This document shows, one piece after another, positions 44,959 to 54,711 of a stretch of 64,000 bases of DNA. The notes beneath the pieces were generated by a model. The model made no database searches and was not told where the DNA came from. It saw only the letters and a program-made list of their open reading frames with translations. Source of the DNA: Chloroflexota bacterium (lineage in GTDB: Bacteria > Chloroflexota > Dehalococcoidia > Bin125); NCBI GenBank assembly GCA_009838735.1, contig VXQZ01000030.1, forward strand, positions 1-64,000. The letters are read 5' to 3'. Each line of letters begins with the position of its first letter. Positions within the stretch are counted from its first letter, which is position 1. Both the position numbers and the translations under genes were made by a program.

Positions 44959-45950
44959 GCGTCACGGTTGTGAGTGGCGGGTTTGCCGATCTGGCCGATC
45001 GCTGGAGCGAGTTGTGCCGTGCCACTGGTGCGATGCCGTTCTCGACGCCGCAGTTCGGCGAAGCGTGGTGGTCGGTGTTCGGTGAATCAACTGAGGCAGA
45101 GCTCGAACTGCTGGGGCTGGAGAACGGCACCGGTGATCTCGTCGCGCTGGCGCCGTTGAAGCGAGGCGGTGCCCACTGGTCGTTCGCCGGTGATCACGAA
45201 GTGTCGGACTACCTCGGTCCGGTGGCGAAGGCCGGGCGAGAGCCGCAACTGGTCTCCGCAGTTCTGGATCGGCTGGAATCGGCCGGCGCTCGGTCAGCCG
45301 AGTTTCGTGGAATAGAACCAGGCTCTGATTGGGTGCAGGCGTTTGTCGCCGCTGCTGAACGGGGCTGGACTGTTGATGTCGCCGAGGAAGCCGTCTGCCC
45401 CACGATCAAACTGCGAGGCGGCTGGGACGACTACCTTGCCTCCCTCCGGGCTCGCGATCGCCGCGAAGTTCGACGCAAGCTACGGCCGCTCAGACAGCTT
45501 CGAGGCGCTGTGAGCTTCGAGGCGGTGGAGACGCCAGCAGGCGTACAACAGCGGATGCCCGAGTTCATCGACATGATGGCCGAGTCCCGCGGAGACAAGG
45601 CGGTCTTCTTGACCGATGAGATGCGCGTCTTCTTCGAACGACTCAGCACGTCCCTGTCGGAAGCCGGTTGGCTGCGGCTTTATGTGATGTCGGTATCAGG
45701 CGAGGCAGCAGCAATGGTGTTGTGCTTCGTCGCGCGCAATCAGCTGCTGCTGTACAACAGTGGCTATGCCCCCAAATTCCGGGACCTGTCCGCAGGATTG
45801 GCCTCCAAAGTGCTCTGCATCCGCGACGCGGTGGAGCGGGGTATGTCGAGCGTGAACTTCCTGCGCGGAGACGAACCGTACAAATACGAGCTGGGCGGCA
45901 ACGATGCCGTCGTGCGACTGTTGCGGCTTCGGCGTGAGGGAGCAGCGTAA
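44955..45950 (+). CDS. GNAT-fold acetyltransferase (CelD/BioF2 type)
   Basis: 331 residues. Double GNAT-like layout of the Acetyltransf_6 group: N-terminal part with [31 protein letters not shown] in the middle, and the C-terminal [16 protein letters not shown] ... [17 protein letters not shown]. Substrate unknown; relatives act in polysaccharide or peptide modification. GTG overlaps folE, and its stop overlaps the glycosyltransferase ATG by one base, suggesting a joint role with the next two genes. Confidence 0.8.
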   Translation: MSVTVVSGGFADLADRWSELCRATGAMPFSTPQFGEAWWSVFGESTEAELELLGLENGTGDLVALAPLKRGGAHWSFAGDHEVSDYLGPVAKAGREPQLVSAVLDRLESAGARSAEFRGIEPGSDWVQAFVAAAERGWTVDVAEEAVCPTIKLRGGWDDYLASLRARDRREVRRKLRPLRQLRGAVSFEAVETPAGVQQRMPEFIDMMAESRGDKAVFLTDEMRVFFERLSTSLSEAGWLRLYVMSVSGEAAAMVLCFVARNQLLLYNSGYAPKFRDLSAGLASKVLCIRDAVERGMSSVNFLRGDEPYKYELGGNDAVVRLLRLRREGAA

Positions 45951-47245
45951 TGCGACTCCGTAGGCGGCTGGCCGTGATCTCCACGCATACCTCTCCCTTG
46001 GCACGCGCTGGCACCACCAAGGCTGGCGGAATGAATGTCTACGTCTCCGATCTGACGCGGCATCTGGCTGAAGCTGGCTGGGACGTAGATGTCTACACGC
46101 GCCGCGATCGGGTCGACGCGCCCGAAATGGAACACCTCGGGCAGGGAGTTCGGCTGTTCCACGTTGACGCCGGACCACCAGTGTCTTTACCGCCTATTGA
46201 AATCGCGGCGCATGTGTCGGATTTCACCACCGGCGTCCAAAAGCTGGCTGTCCAGAGCGAGCCATACGATCTGATTCACTCCCATTACTGGGTCGCCGGC
46301 CTGAGCGGTATTGAACTGTCCCGGCAGTGGCAGGTGCCTCATGCGGTGATGTTCCACACATTGGGCGCGCTGAAAGAGGTGTTTCAGCAGCCCGAACCGC
46401 CCTTCCGCATCGCGGGAGAGCGCCGGGTCGTCGCCTGCGCAGACGCCGTGATCGGTGCGACCTCGCACGAGCGGGCCTTCCTGATCGGCCAGTACCAGGC
46501 CGACGCCTCGCGCGTCCAGGTGGTACCGTGCGGCGTCGACCTTGAGATGTTCCATCCGGCTGGCGTTGACCAATCGCGGAGGCGTCTAGCCGCATCACTG
46601 CCCGGACTATGCCTCGATGATGGGCCTGGAATCCTCTTTGTCGGTCGTCTGGAGCAGTCGAAGGGCGCCGACCTGTTGGTGGAAGCGCTGCCACGGATCA
46701 AGAGCCGGCCCGACACCAGGCTCTGGATCGTTGGTGGAGACGAACGAGATCACGCCGAACGCGCGCGATTGAGCACCCTGGCTGCTGACTGTGGCGTTGC
46801 GGAACGAGTTCGATTCGTCAACGCGGTCGAGCGAACCAAGCTTCCCGACCTGTACCGCGCCGCTGCCGTGTGCGTGGTGCCCTCGGCCTACGAGTCATTC
46901 GGTCTGGTCGCGGTCGAGGCGATGGCCTCCGGTACGCCGGCAGTTGCGACCAGGGTTGGCGGTCTGGCCAGTACGATCACCGACGGAGAGACCGGTCTGC
47001 TGGTGGGTGACCGCCAGGCTCCGGCATTTGCGGCTGCGATCGATCGATTGCTGGGCGACGAGCCGCTGCGACGACAGATGGGCGCGGCGGCGGCCCACCA
47101 AATGTCCAGGTACTCCTGGCGCAGCGTGACCCGCAGTATTCTCGATGTGTACGAAGAGCTGCTGAGCGACCGGGCCAACAGTGGCTCGCAGCGCGAGCCG
47201 TGCTGTCCCGATTCGGTGGAGTCGTTGTTGGTGGCAGCCGGCTAG
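45950..47245 (+). CDS. GT4 glycosyltransferase, MshA-like
   Basis: 431 residues, GT-B fold. N-terminus HTSPLARAGTTKAGGMNVYV closely follows the MshA pattern, as do DLIHSHYWVAGL and FHTLGALK; the C-terminal donor domain has GRLEQSKGADLLVEAL and the E-x7-E type SAYESFGLVAVEAMASGTP. MshA starts mycothiol synthesis by adding GlcNAc to inositol phosphate; sequence alone does not prove this acceptor. Followed after 42 bases by a LmbE deacetylase, the usual partner type. Confidence 0.85.
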   Translation: MRLRRRLAVISTHTSPLARAGTTKAGGMNVYVSDLTRHLAEAGWDVDVYTRRDRVDAPEMEHLGQGVRLFHVDAGPPVSLPPIEIAAHVSDFTTGVQKLAVQSEPYDLIHSHYWVAGLSGIELSRQWQVPHAVMFHTLGALKEVFQQPEPPFRIAGERRVVACADAVIGATSHERAFLIGQYQADASRVQVVPCGVDLEMFHPAGVDQSRRRLAASLPGLCLDDGPGILFVGRLEQSKGADLLVEALPRIKSRPDTRLWIVGGDERDHAERARLSTLAADCGVAERVRFVNAVERTKLPDLYRAAAVCVVPSAYESFGLVAVEAMASGTPAVATRVGGLASTITDGETGLLVGDRQAPAFAAAIDRLLGDEPLRRQMGAAAAHQMSRYSWRSVTRSILDVYEELLSDRANSGSQREPCCPDSVESLLVAAG

Positions 47246-47287
47246 ATCGGTCGGCGTTCAGCCGCAAATCGGCGAAACGGGGGCGAC

Positions 47288-48082
47288 ATGCCTGACGTTG
47301 AGGCCCCGGTGGAACCGCGCCGCGCGCTGGTGGTCATGGCCCACCCGGACGATATCGAGTTCACCTGCGGAGGCACCGTTGCTCAGCTGGCGGACGACGG
47401 CTGGCATGTCACCTTCTGTCTTGTCACCAGCGGCGACAAGGGCACCAAGGATCCCATGCTCGGTCCGGCCGACCTCGGGGCACTGCGGGAAGCCGAACAG
47501 GAGGCAGCAGCATCGGAGCTGGGAATCAAGCGGTGCATATTCCTGCGGGTTCCCGACGGCCACGTCGAAGACGGTTCTGAGTTTCGCGGACAACTGGTCG
47601 GTGTATTGCGCGAGGTCCGTCCCGAGCTGATGATCACCTGGGACGGCTACCGAGGGTTTAACCATCGCGACCACCGGACGGTGGGGATCGCAGCACTCGA
47701 TGCCGTGTTCCCCTTGTCCCGCAACGCCAATTCCTACGCTGAACAGGTCGCCTCCGGAGTGGAACCCGTCCGCGTCAATACCGTGCTGCTGGCCGGCAGC
47801 AATGAGCCGAACTACTTCGTAGACGTGTCGGATCAGCTCGAGCGCCGAATCGACGCACTGCTACGACATGCCTCTCAGGTCCAGGCGCCCAACCGTGACG
47901 AGATGGTCAAGCGGATGCAACGCCGCTCGCGACAGGCGGCCCGCGCGGGCCGGATCCCCTGGTCCGAAGGGTTCCGCCGGCTGACATTCGGCGATGCCAC
48001 AGTGCCGCGCCGCTCCGAAGCGCTCAAGGCTGAAGCGAAGGCCAGAAATGAAGCCCGGGAAGACCAGGCGTCCAATGGCTGA
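47288..48082 (+). CDS. LmbE/PIG-L family deacetylase
   Basis: 264 residues. Zinc motif AHPDDIEF at 18-25 with GGTVAQLADDG, LREAEQEAAASELGI and NHRDHRTVG. Family members remove acetyl groups from GlcNAc conjugates, including MshB in mycothiol and BshB in bacillithiol synthesis. The pairing with an MshA-like glycosyltransferase suggests a GlcN-conjugate product, but the substrate is not shown. Its last 8 bases overlap the CcsA-type gene. Confidence 0.88.
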   Translation: MPDVEAPVEPRRALVVMAHPDDIEFTCGGTVAQLADDGWHVTFCLVTSGDKGTKDPMLGPADLGALREAEQEAAASELGIKRCIFLRVPDGHVEDGSEFRGQLVGVLREVRPELMITWDGYRGFNHRDHRTVGIAALDAVFPLSRNANSYAEQVASGVEPVRVNTVLLAGSNEPNYFVDVSDQLERRIDALLRHASQVQAPNRDEMVKRMQRRSRQAARAGRIPWSEGFRRLTFGDATVPRRSEALKAEAKARNEAREDQASNG

Positions 48083-48992
48083 GGGCGCACTGTTCCTGCT
48101 CTGGGCGAGTTTCGTGGCGGCCGGCTGCGCCGCGGTCGCATCGGTCCTCTATGCATTGCAACCCAGATTCCGCCTCGTGTGGTCGACTGGGCGCGTTGAG
48201 GCTACGGAACCGCCACTGCCGGCCCCGGATCCCGTTCCGCTTCGCTCGCCCACGCTTGGCGGAATCGCGACGCTCAGCGTGTGGGCAGCGGCTGGATTGG
48301 GCATCATTGGCCTGGCGATGCGTTCGCTTGCGCTGAATCACGCCCCGTACAGCAACCTGTTTGAGTTCTCAATGTCGTTCGGCATCGCCATCGTGCTGCT
48401 GTACGGCATCTTCGAGTTGCGCTCCGGTACGCGTTTGGCAGGGGCATTCGTCTTGCCCGTCGCCTGTGGCCTCTACGGTTCGGCGCTGGCGTTCCCGAGC
48501 CAGGGTCAGGAGATCCTCGTTCCGGCACTGCAGAGTCCGACCTTGTTGACGATCCACGTGGCCTTGATGATCCTCTCCTACGCCGTCCTGGCAGTAGCCT
48601 TTGGCGCCGCTGCGATGCATCTGGTTCAGGGATTTCCCTTGCGTGTCGAACAGCTGGGAGGGCGATATGAGTGGCTACCCTCGGCGCAACGCTGCGATGA
48701 ACTGACATTTCGCGCCGTGCTAGTCGGATTCCCGCTGCTCGCCGCCGGAATTGCCCTGGGCGCATTCTGGGCGAACGATGCGTGGGGCCGCTACTGGGGC
48801 TGGGATCCGAAAGAGACGGCGGCCCTGGTTACCTGGTTGATATTCGCCACCTACATTCACGGTCGTGGCTTGCGTCAGCTCCGCGGAGCTCGCAAGGCCT
48901 GGATCGTCGTGATGGGCTTCTTCGCCGTGATGTTCACCTATCTCGGCGTCAATCTGTGGATCTCGGGGCTGCACTCCTATGCCGGTGTGTAG
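48075..48992 (+). CDS. CcsA/CcsB-type cytochrome c assembly protein
   Basis: 305 residues with about eight membrane spans. The heme-handling tryptophan-rich segment reads WGRYWGWDPKETAALVTW, with histidines in NHAPYSNLFEFS, LTIHVALMILSYAV and GLHSYAGV fitting the family. System II cytochrome c maturation usually also needs a ResB/Ccs1 partner, not in this window. ATG 48075 chosen; an upstream in-frame start inside the LmbE gene is less likely. Confidence 0.88.
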   Translation: MAEGALFLLWASFVAAGCAAVASVLYALQPRFRLVWSTGRVEATEPPLPAPDPVPLRSPTLGGIATLSVWAAAGLGIIGLAMRSLALNHAPYSNLFEFSMSFGIAIVLLYGIFELRSGTRLAGAFVLPVACGLYGSALAFPSQGQEILVPALQSPTLLTIHVALMILSYAVLAVAFGAAAMHLVQGFPLRVEQLGGRYEWLPSAQRCDELTFRAVLVGFPLLAAGIALGAFWANDAWGRYWGWDPKETAALVTWLIFATYIHGRGLRQLRGARKAWIVVMGFFAVMFTYLGVNLWISGLHSYAGV

Positions 48993-49068
48993 ACGGTTCG
49001 TTGCCCGTCTGATTTGACAGGTGAGCAACACAGGTCCCTGTTCCAAGTCATGCAACCGACGATGAATC

Positions 49069-49098
49069 TTGCAGGGACAGCGCGATCTGGGATATTGT
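49069..49098 (+). promoter_or_regulatory. Candidate str operon promoter
   Basis: TTGCAG at 49069-49074 and TATTGT at 49093-49098 are 18 bases apart, matching consensus at three and four of six positions, in a locally AT-richer part of the 285-base gap between the ccsA-type gene and rpsL. Transcripts starting here would have a leader of about 170 bases. Confidence 0.5.
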
Positions 49099-49115
49099 TG
49101 TTCTTCACGCGCCCG

Positions 49116-49202
49116 ACGCCGTTGGGCCCGGCGTGTGAGAGGGTCGAGGCCGACCTGCGGTTGAAGACCACCGGCGCTCTGCCGGTTCGTTCAACCACCG
49201 GC
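49116..49202 (+). promoter_or_regulatory. Structured rpsL leader
   Basis: Contains a hairpin ACGCCG/CGGCGT (49116-49121, 49129-49134) and a longer one with outer stem GGTTGAA/TTCAACC (49159-49165, 49190-49196) and inner stem ACCGGC/GCCGGT (49170-49175, 49181-49186). A second ACCGGC at 49197-49202 could pair with the same GCCGGT, giving two exclusive folds. This suggests a regulated leader for the str operon; no known family was recognised and no gene lies in the gap. Confidence 0.5.
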
Positions 49203-49277
49203 TTTGGCCCTGTATTCGTGCCACGGTGACGCTGGTGCACCAGGCGCGAATCAATAGCGAGCGGAGAACGAGCAGCC

Positions 49278-49715
49278 GTGCCGACAATTAATCAGCTCGC
49301 CCGCAAGGGCCGCAAGAAGTCCCGCAAGAAGGCCAAAGCGCCGGCGCTGCGTTTCCGCTACAACGCGCTGACCAGCCGTACCACGCAGGACTCAGGATCG
49401 CCGCAGAAGCGCGGCGTCTGCACCGCGGTGCGTACCGTTACGCCCAAGAAGCCCAACTCTGCCTTACGCAAGGTGTGCCGGGTGCGCCTGACCAACGGGA
49501 TCGAGGTCACGGCCTACATCCCAGGCGAGGGACACACGCTTCAGGAGCACTCGATCGTGCTCGTCCGCGGCGGTCGCGTCCGCGACTTGCCTGGCGTGCG
49601 TTATCAGGTTGTACGCGGCGCGCTCGACGCCTTGGGTGTAGCCGAGCGGAAGCGCGGTCGTTCCAAGTACGGAACTCGCAAGACGGCAGGACTGACCACC
49701 GCGGCCACCCACTGA
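49278..49715 (+). CDS. rpsL: Ribosomal protein S12
   Basis: 30S decoding-site protein of 145 residues. Opens [19 protein letters not shown] and has the streptomycin-region [13 protein letters not shown] and [16 protein letters not shown]. Between PAL and RGVC it carries an extra stretch of about 13 residues ([17 protein letters not shown]), as in Chloroflexus-type S12. GTG start at 49278. The stop codon sits in a terminator-like hairpin. Confidence 0.97.
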   Translation: MPTINQLARKGRKKSRKKAKAPALRFRYNALTSRTTQDSGSPQKRGVCTAVRTVTPKKPNSALRKVCRVRLTNGIEVTAYIPGEGHTLQEHSIVLVRGGRVRDLPGVRYQVVRGALDALGVAERKRGRSKYGTRKTAGLTTAATH

Positions 49716-49729
49716 TGGGTGGTCGTTTT
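49705..49729 (+). terminator. Hairpin with T run over the rpsL stop
   Basis: Perfect 7-bp inverted repeat CCACCCA / TGGGTGG with loop CTGA, followed by TCGTTTT. The loop holds the rpsL stop codon (49713-49715). Looks like an intrinsic terminator or attenuator between rpsL and rpsG, which would let part of the transcripts stop before rpsG unless translation covers it. Confidence 0.55.
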
Positions 49730-49791
49730 AGTGTTGCGGGCCAGCTCGGCCGTTGCCGGGATGCGCCTGCGTTAGAGATGGATTGAGCGAC

Positions 49792-50262
49792 GTGCCGCGA
49801 CGACGACGGCCCGACCGACACGAGATTCGGCCCGATGCGGTCTATGGATCGCAGCGCTTGCAGATGGTGATCAATCGTCTCATGCGCAACGGCAAGAAGG
49901 GCCGAGCCGAAAAGATCGTCTACGGAGCCCTCGATGTGCTCGAGGAACGGGTCCGTCAGGATCCGCTCGAAGTTTTCGATCAGGCGTTGAACAACATCAT
50001 CCCGGAAATGGAAGTGCGCCCCCGCCGCGTCGGTGGGGCTACCTACCAGGTTCCCGTCGAAATTCGTCACGATCGACGGACTTCGTTGGGTATTCGCTGG
50101 CTGGTGACGGCGGCCCAGTCGCGCAAGGGTCGGCCGGCGCATCTGTCGCTGGCCGACGAGTTGCTCGACGCCTACAGCAGCAGCGGCGCCGCCGTGCGGC
50201 GCCGCGAAGAGACCCACCGCATGGCCGAGGCCAACCGCGCGTTCGCCCATTACCGGTGGTAG
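49792..50262 (+). CDS. rpsG: Ribosomal protein S7
   Basis: 30S assembly protein of 156 residues: PRRRRPDRHEIRPD, VINRLMRNGKKGRAEKIVY, VRPRRVGGATYQVPVEI and the C-terminal AEANRAFAHYRW. GTG 49792 gives the normal family start. In E. coli S7 regulates this operon from the rpsL-rpsG gap; here that gap contains the hairpin described above. The 122-base gap after it holds no gene. Confidence 0.97.
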   Translation: MPRRRRPDRHEIRPDAVYGSQRLQMVINRLMRNGKKGRAEKIVYGALDVLEERVRQDPLEVFDQALNNIIPEMEVRPRRVGGATYQVPVEIRHDRRTSLGIRWLVTAAQSRKGRPAHLSLADELLDAYSSSGAAVRRREETHRMAEANRAFAHYRW

Positions 50263-50384
50263 GGATCAACGCAGATTTCAACGGACGCAACGAGCAACAC
50301 TTGCTACCGAGAGCCGCGCCGTTGATTGTGCGGTTTGCCCACCAGAGAGATCGACCGGAGAGCTGAGCAGAGGACACGCGAAAC

Positions 50385-52439
50385 ATGCCCGCTGACCCGC
50401 CCATCTCGTCGCTCCGAAACATCGGCGTGATTGCCCATATCGACGCGGGCAAGACGACCGTGACCGAACGCATCCTCTACTTCACGGGACGTACCTACAA
50501 GATCGGTGAGGTTCACGAGGGCACGGCCGTCATGGACTTCATGGAGCAGGAACGAGAGCGCGGCATCACAATCATGGCCGCGGCGACCTCTTGCGAGTGG
50601 AACCAGCACACAATCAACATCATCGACACACCGGGTCACGTCGACTTCACCGTAGAAGTCGAGCGCTCATTGCGGGTGCTCGACGGCGGCGTAGTCGTGT
50701 TCGATGCTGTAGCTGGGGTCGAGCCGCAATCCGAAACGGTCTGGCGTCAAGCTGACCGCTACCAGGTGCCACGCATTTGCTTCGTGAACAAGATGGACCG
50801 CATCGGGGCCGACTACTGGCGGACGATGGAGATGATTCGCGACCGGCTCGGGATGATTCCGGTGCCGCTGCAGATTCCGATCGGATCCGAAGACAAATTC
50901 AGAGGCGTGATCGACTTGATCCGCGAGCGCGCCTGGTTCTTCAGTTCCGACCGTGACGCGCCGCCTGTCGAAGGCGAGATCCCTGAGGACTACGTCGCCG
51001 ATGCCGGTCGTTGGCGCGAGACGATGATCGAGCGAATCGCGGAGTTCGATGAACAGGTCATGATCTCCTACATCGAGGGCCACGAGCTCTCGGTGGAGGA
51101 AATTGTCAAGGCCGTGCGCCGCGGCACTATCACCAACTCGTTCACGCCGGTGCTCTGCGGATCAGCGCTCAAGAACGTTGGCGTCCAGCGGCTGCTGGAT
51201 GCGATCGTTGACTACTTGCCCGCCCCGGACGAGGTGCCACCGGTCGAAGGCGTCAGCCATGACGGACCCGAGACTCGGCTTGCTGACCCCTCGGAGCCCC
51301 TGACGGCGCTCGCGTTCAAGATTGTCACCGACCCCTACGTCGGTCGCATCGCATATGTGAGAATCTATGCCGGCACGCTCAAAGCTGGCGCTAGCGTGTA
51401 CAACTCATCGCGCGACGAAAACGAGCGCGTCGGTCGCCTGCTTCGCGTCCACGCCGATGACCGCGAAGACATCGATCACGTCTCGGCCGGAGACATCGCG
51501 GCATTCGTCGGCCCCAAGGAAACGTTCACCGGCGACACCCTCTGCGCTCGAGAGGCGCCCATTCTGTTGGACCAGATCTCCTTCCCCGAGCCGGTGGTCT
51601 CCATCGCGATCGAGGCGAAGAGCGCCGACGACCAGGACCGGCTGGGCGCATCGCTGCGCAAGCTGGCCGAAGAGGATCCCACGTTCAAGGTCGAGTACAA
51701 CGACGAGACCGCGCAAACCGTGATTTCCGGAATGGGCGAGTTGCATCTGGAGGTCATCGCCGACCGACTGCGCCGTGAATTCAATGTGATGTGCAATGTC
51801 GGTCGGCCTCAAGTGTCGTATCGCGAGACGATTCGTCGCAGCGCTGAGGCCGAAGGCCGGTTCGTTCGCCAGACGGGCGGCCGCGGCCAGTTCGGACATG
51901 TGGTCCTCCGGGTCGAGCCGAACCAGCCGGGTAACGGCTTCGAGTTTGAGGACGAGACCGTCGGTGGTGTTGTCCCCCAGCAGTACATCGGCTCGGTTCG
52001 CAAGGGCGTCGAAGACTCGATGCGCTCGGGCGTGGTTGGAGGATTCCCGGTGGTCGACGTCAAAGTGGCGCTGATCGATGGGTCCTACCACCAGGTCGAC
52101 TCGAACGAAATGGCATTCGCCACTGCAGCGTCGATTGGATTCCGCGAGGCGTTGCGTAAGGCTTCGCCGATACAGCTCGAGCCGATGATGCGAGTCGAGA
52201 TTTCGACCCCGCGAGAGTACTTCGGCGAGGTTGCGGGCGATCTGTCCAGCCGTCGCGGTTCAGTGCATGGCACCGAAGAGCGCGGGGCCGCACAGATTAT
52301 CCAGGCGCAGATGCCGCTCGCCAACCTCTTCGGTTACACCACCGCGCTGCGGTCGATGACGCAGGGCCGCGCAACGGCGAGCATCGAGTTCGACCATTAC
52401 GAAGAAGTCCCTCAGAGCGTCCTCGCGGAGGCACGCTAG
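50385..52439 (+). CDS. fusA: Elongation factor G
   Basis: Translocation GTPase, 684 residues. G domain with [27 protein letters not shown] and NKMDRIGAD; domains II to V follow with [10 protein letters not shown] and the C-terminal [13 protein letters not shown]. Full length. ATG start with GAGAG upstream. Coding strand is only mildly G-biased, unlike tuf, which follows after 68 bases. Confidence 0.97.
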   Translation: MPADPPISSLRNIGVIAHIDAGKTTVTERILYFTGRTYKIGEVHEGTAVMDFMEQERERGITIMAAATSCEWNQHTINIIDTPGHVDFTVEVERSLRVLDGGVVVFDAVAGVEPQSETVWRQADRYQVPRICFVNKMDRIGADYWRTMEMIRDRLGMIPVPLQIPIGSEDKFRGVIDLIRERAWFFSSDRDAPPVEGEIPEDYVADAGRWRETMIERIAEFDEQVMISYIEGHELSVEEIVKAVRRGTITNSFTPVLCGSALKNVGVQRLLDAIVDYLPAPDEVPPVEGVSHDGPETRLADPSEPLTALAFKIVTDPYVGRIAYVRIYAGTLKAGASVYNSSRDENERVGRLLRVHADDREDIDHVSAGDIAAFVGPKETFTGDTLCAREAPILLDQISFPEPVVSIAIEAKSADDQDRLGASLRKLAEEDPTFKVEYNDETAQTVISGMGELHLEVIADRLRREFNVMCNVGRPQVSYRETIRRSAEAEGRFVRQTGGRGQFGHVVLRVEPNQPGNGFEFEDETVGGVVPQQYIGSVRKGVEDSMRSGVVGGFPVVDVKVALIDGSYHQVDSNEMAFATAASIGFREALRKASPIQLEPMMRVEISTPREYFGEVAGDLSSRRGSVHGTEERGAAQIIQAQMPLANLFGYTTALRSMTQGRATASIEFDHYEEVPQSVLAEAR

Positions 52440-52507
52440 GCAACGATTCGACGTAACAACTCACAGGATCAGCGCAAGCTAGAACCCTACAGGCAGGAGA
52501 CAGGACG

Positions 52508-53710
52508 ATGGCGCGACAGGTATACGAGCGGACGAAGCCGCACGTGAACGTGGGCACGATTGGTCACGTGGATCACGGCAAGACGACGCTGACGGCGGCG
52601 ATCACGAAGACGCTGGGGTTGTTGGATCCGAACGTGTCGTTTTCGAGTTTCGACTCGATTGACAACGCGCCGGAGGAGCGGGCGCGGGGGATCACGATTG
52701 CGATTGCGCACGTGGAGTACGAGACGGAGGCGCGGCACTACGCGCACATCGACGCGCCGGGTCACGCGGACTACATCAAGAACATGATTACGGGCGCGGC
52801 GCAGATGGACGGCGCGATTTTGGTGGTGGCGGCGCCGGACGGACCGATGCCGCAGACGCGGGAGCACATCTTGTTGGCCCGCCAGGTGGGCGTGCCGCGG
52901 ATGGTGGTCTACCTGAACAAGGTGGATCAGATGGACGACGAGGAGTTGCTGGACCTGGTCGAGCTGGAGGTCAGGGAGTTGCTCTCGGACTACGAGTTTC
53001 CGGGGGACGACATTCCGGTGATTCGCGGTTCGGCCTTGCAGGCGCTGGAGTCGGACTCGACCGACGCGGAGTCTGAGGAGTACGCCTCGATTCGGGAGTT
53101 GATGGAGGCGGTGGACGAGTACGTGCCGACGCCGCCGCGTCCGGTGGAGCAGCCGTTCCTGATGCCGATTGAGGACGTGTTCGGGATCAAGGGTCGTGGG
53201 ACGGTGGCGACGGGTCGGATCGAGCGTGGGATTGTCAACTCGGGCGAGGAGATTGAGATTGTCGGGATCAAGGACACCAGGACGACGGTGGTGACTGGTG
53301 TGGAGATGTTCAAGAAGACCTTGCCGACGGGCGAGGCGGGGGACAACGTGGGATGTCTCCTGCGGGGCATCGACCGCGACGAGATCGCGCGCGGTCAGGT
53401 GTTGGCGGCGCCGGGTTCGATCACACCGCATACGGCGTTTACGGCTGAGGTCTACATCCTGTCGAAGGACGAGGGCGGGCGTCACAGTCCGTTTTTCCCG
53501 GGCTACCGGCCGCAGTTTTACATTCGCACGACGGATGTGACGGGCGAGATCGGCTTGCCGGAGGGTGTGGAGATGGCGATGCCGGGCGACAACGTGCAGA
53601 TGCAGGTGCGCTTGATTTCGCCGATTGCGCTGGAGGAGGGGCTGCGTTTCGCGATTCGCGAGGGCGGCCGCACGGTGGGCGCCGGCGCTGTCACGTCGAT
53701 CATGGAATAA
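52508..53710 (+). CDS. tuf: Elongation factor Tu, copy 2
   Basis: Same 400-residue protein as copy 1 except Met for Leu at position 399. The DNA is identical from the ATG through base 53701 and diverges immediately outside: the leader has a different ribosome site (GGAG at 52495-52498) and the final codons differ. Location in the str operon after fusA is the usual tufA place. Its G-rich codon style differs from the flanking fusA and rpsJ. Confidence 0.98.
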   Translation: MARQVYERTKPHVNVGTIGHVDHGKTTLTAAITKTLGLLDPNVSFSSFDSIDNAPEERARGITIAIAHVEYETEARHYAHIDAPGHADYIKNMITGAAQMDGAILVVAAPDGPMPQTREHILLARQVGVPRMVVYLNKVDQMDDEELLDLVELEVRELLSDYEFPGDDIPVIRGSALQALESDSTDAESEEYASIRELMEAVDEYVPTPPRPVEQPFLMPIEDVFGIKGRGTVATGRIERGIVNSGEEIEIVGIKDTRTTVVTGVEMFKKTLPTGEAGDNVGCLLRGIDRDEIARGQVLAAPGSITPHTAFTAEVYILSKDEGGRHSPFFPGYRPQFYIRTTDVTGEIGLPEGVEMAMPGDNVQMQVRLISPIALEEGLRFAIREGGRTVGAGAVTSIME

Positions 53711-53749
53711 CGCCGAACCGGACGTATCACAGGGCAGAGAGACGGCAAT

Positions 53750-54058
53750 ATGGCTCGGCAGAAGATCCGCATCCGGCTGAAGGCCTATGACCATCGAATC
53801 ATCGATGAGTCGGCCGCCCAGATTCTCGACACCGCCGAGAAGACCGGCGCCGGGGTGGCCGGGCCAATTCCGCTGCCTACCGAAATCCGCAAGTACACGG
53901 TGATCCGTTCGCCGTTTGTCCACAAGGACGGTCGCGAGCAGTTCGAGATCCGCACGCACAAGCGGATCATCGACATCATTGAACCCACCGGCAGGACCGT
54001 CGATTCCCTGATGCGGCTACAGCTGTCGTCCGGTGTCGATGTCGAGATCAAGCTTTAG
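53750..54058 (+). CDS. rpsJ: Ribosomal protein S10
   Basis: 102 residues, family start [18 protein letters not shown] and [31 protein letters not shown]. Also acts as NusE in antitermination in studied bacteria. First gene of the S10 operon, 39 bases after tuf, with no room for a long leader. Two bases separate it from rplC. Confidence 0.97.
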   Translation: MARQKIRIRLKAYDHRIIDESAAQILDTAEKTGAGVAGPIPLPTEIRKYTVIRSPFVHKDGREQFEIRTHKRIIDIIEPTGRTVDSLMRLQLSSGVDVEIKL

Positions 54059-54060
54059 CC

Positions 54061-54711
54061 ATGGCAATACCCGGACTCCTTGGGAAGAAGTTGGGCATGG
54101 TCCAGGTAATCGGCGAGGACGGCTCGGTCGTGGGCTGCACCGTGCTCGAGGTTGGCCCCTGCCCGGTCACGCAGATAATGACTGAATCGCGCGATGGCTA
54201 CTCGGGCGTGCAGGTTGGTTTCGGCGAAGCTCCGGCCTGGCGAATCAACAAGGCCGAGCTGGGACATTCCGGAGCCAACGGCCCACTCAGGCACCTGGCG
54301 GTGTTTCGAACCGGCGCTGACGAACTGTCCGACGTAGAGGTCGGCACGGTGGTCAACGCGACCGAAGTGTTCTCGGCTGGTGATCGGGTCGACATCCAGG
54401 GCATCTCCAAAGGCAAGGGATTCGCTGGCGTGGTCAAACGGCACGGATTCCGTGGCGGCCCGAGAACTCACGGCCAGAGCGACCGGCACCGGGCGCCCGG
54501 TTCGGTCGGCGCCGGCACCACGCCCGGTCGCGTGCTCAAAGGCACGCGCATGGCGGGGCGCATGGGCGGCCGCGCCACAACGTCGATGAACCTGGAGGTG
54601 GTCAACATCAATGCCGATCGCCATCTGGTGTTCGTCAAGGGTTCGGTGCCGGGCGCAACAAATGGGCTGGTTCGGATTCGACAGACCAAGCGGCGAGGCG
54701 GCAAGCGATGA
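54061..54711 (+). CDS. rplC: Ribosomal protein L3
   Basis: 216 residues. LGKKLGMVQVIGEDG, the loop FAGVVKRHGFRGGPRTHGQS that reaches toward the peptidyl transferase centre, and GRMGGRATTSMNLEV are present. Overlaps rplD by 4 bases. Confidence 0.97.
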   Translation: MAIPGLLGKKLGMVQVIGEDGSVVGCTVLEVGPCPVTQIMTESRDGYSGVQVGFGEAPAWRINKAELGHSGANGPLRHLAVFRTGADELSDVEVGTVVNATEVFSAGDRVDIQGISKGKGFAGVVKRHGFRGGPRTHGQSDRHRAPGSVGAGTTPGRVLKGTRMAGRMGGRATTSMNLEVVNINADRHLVFVKGSVPGATNGLVRIRQTKRRGGKR

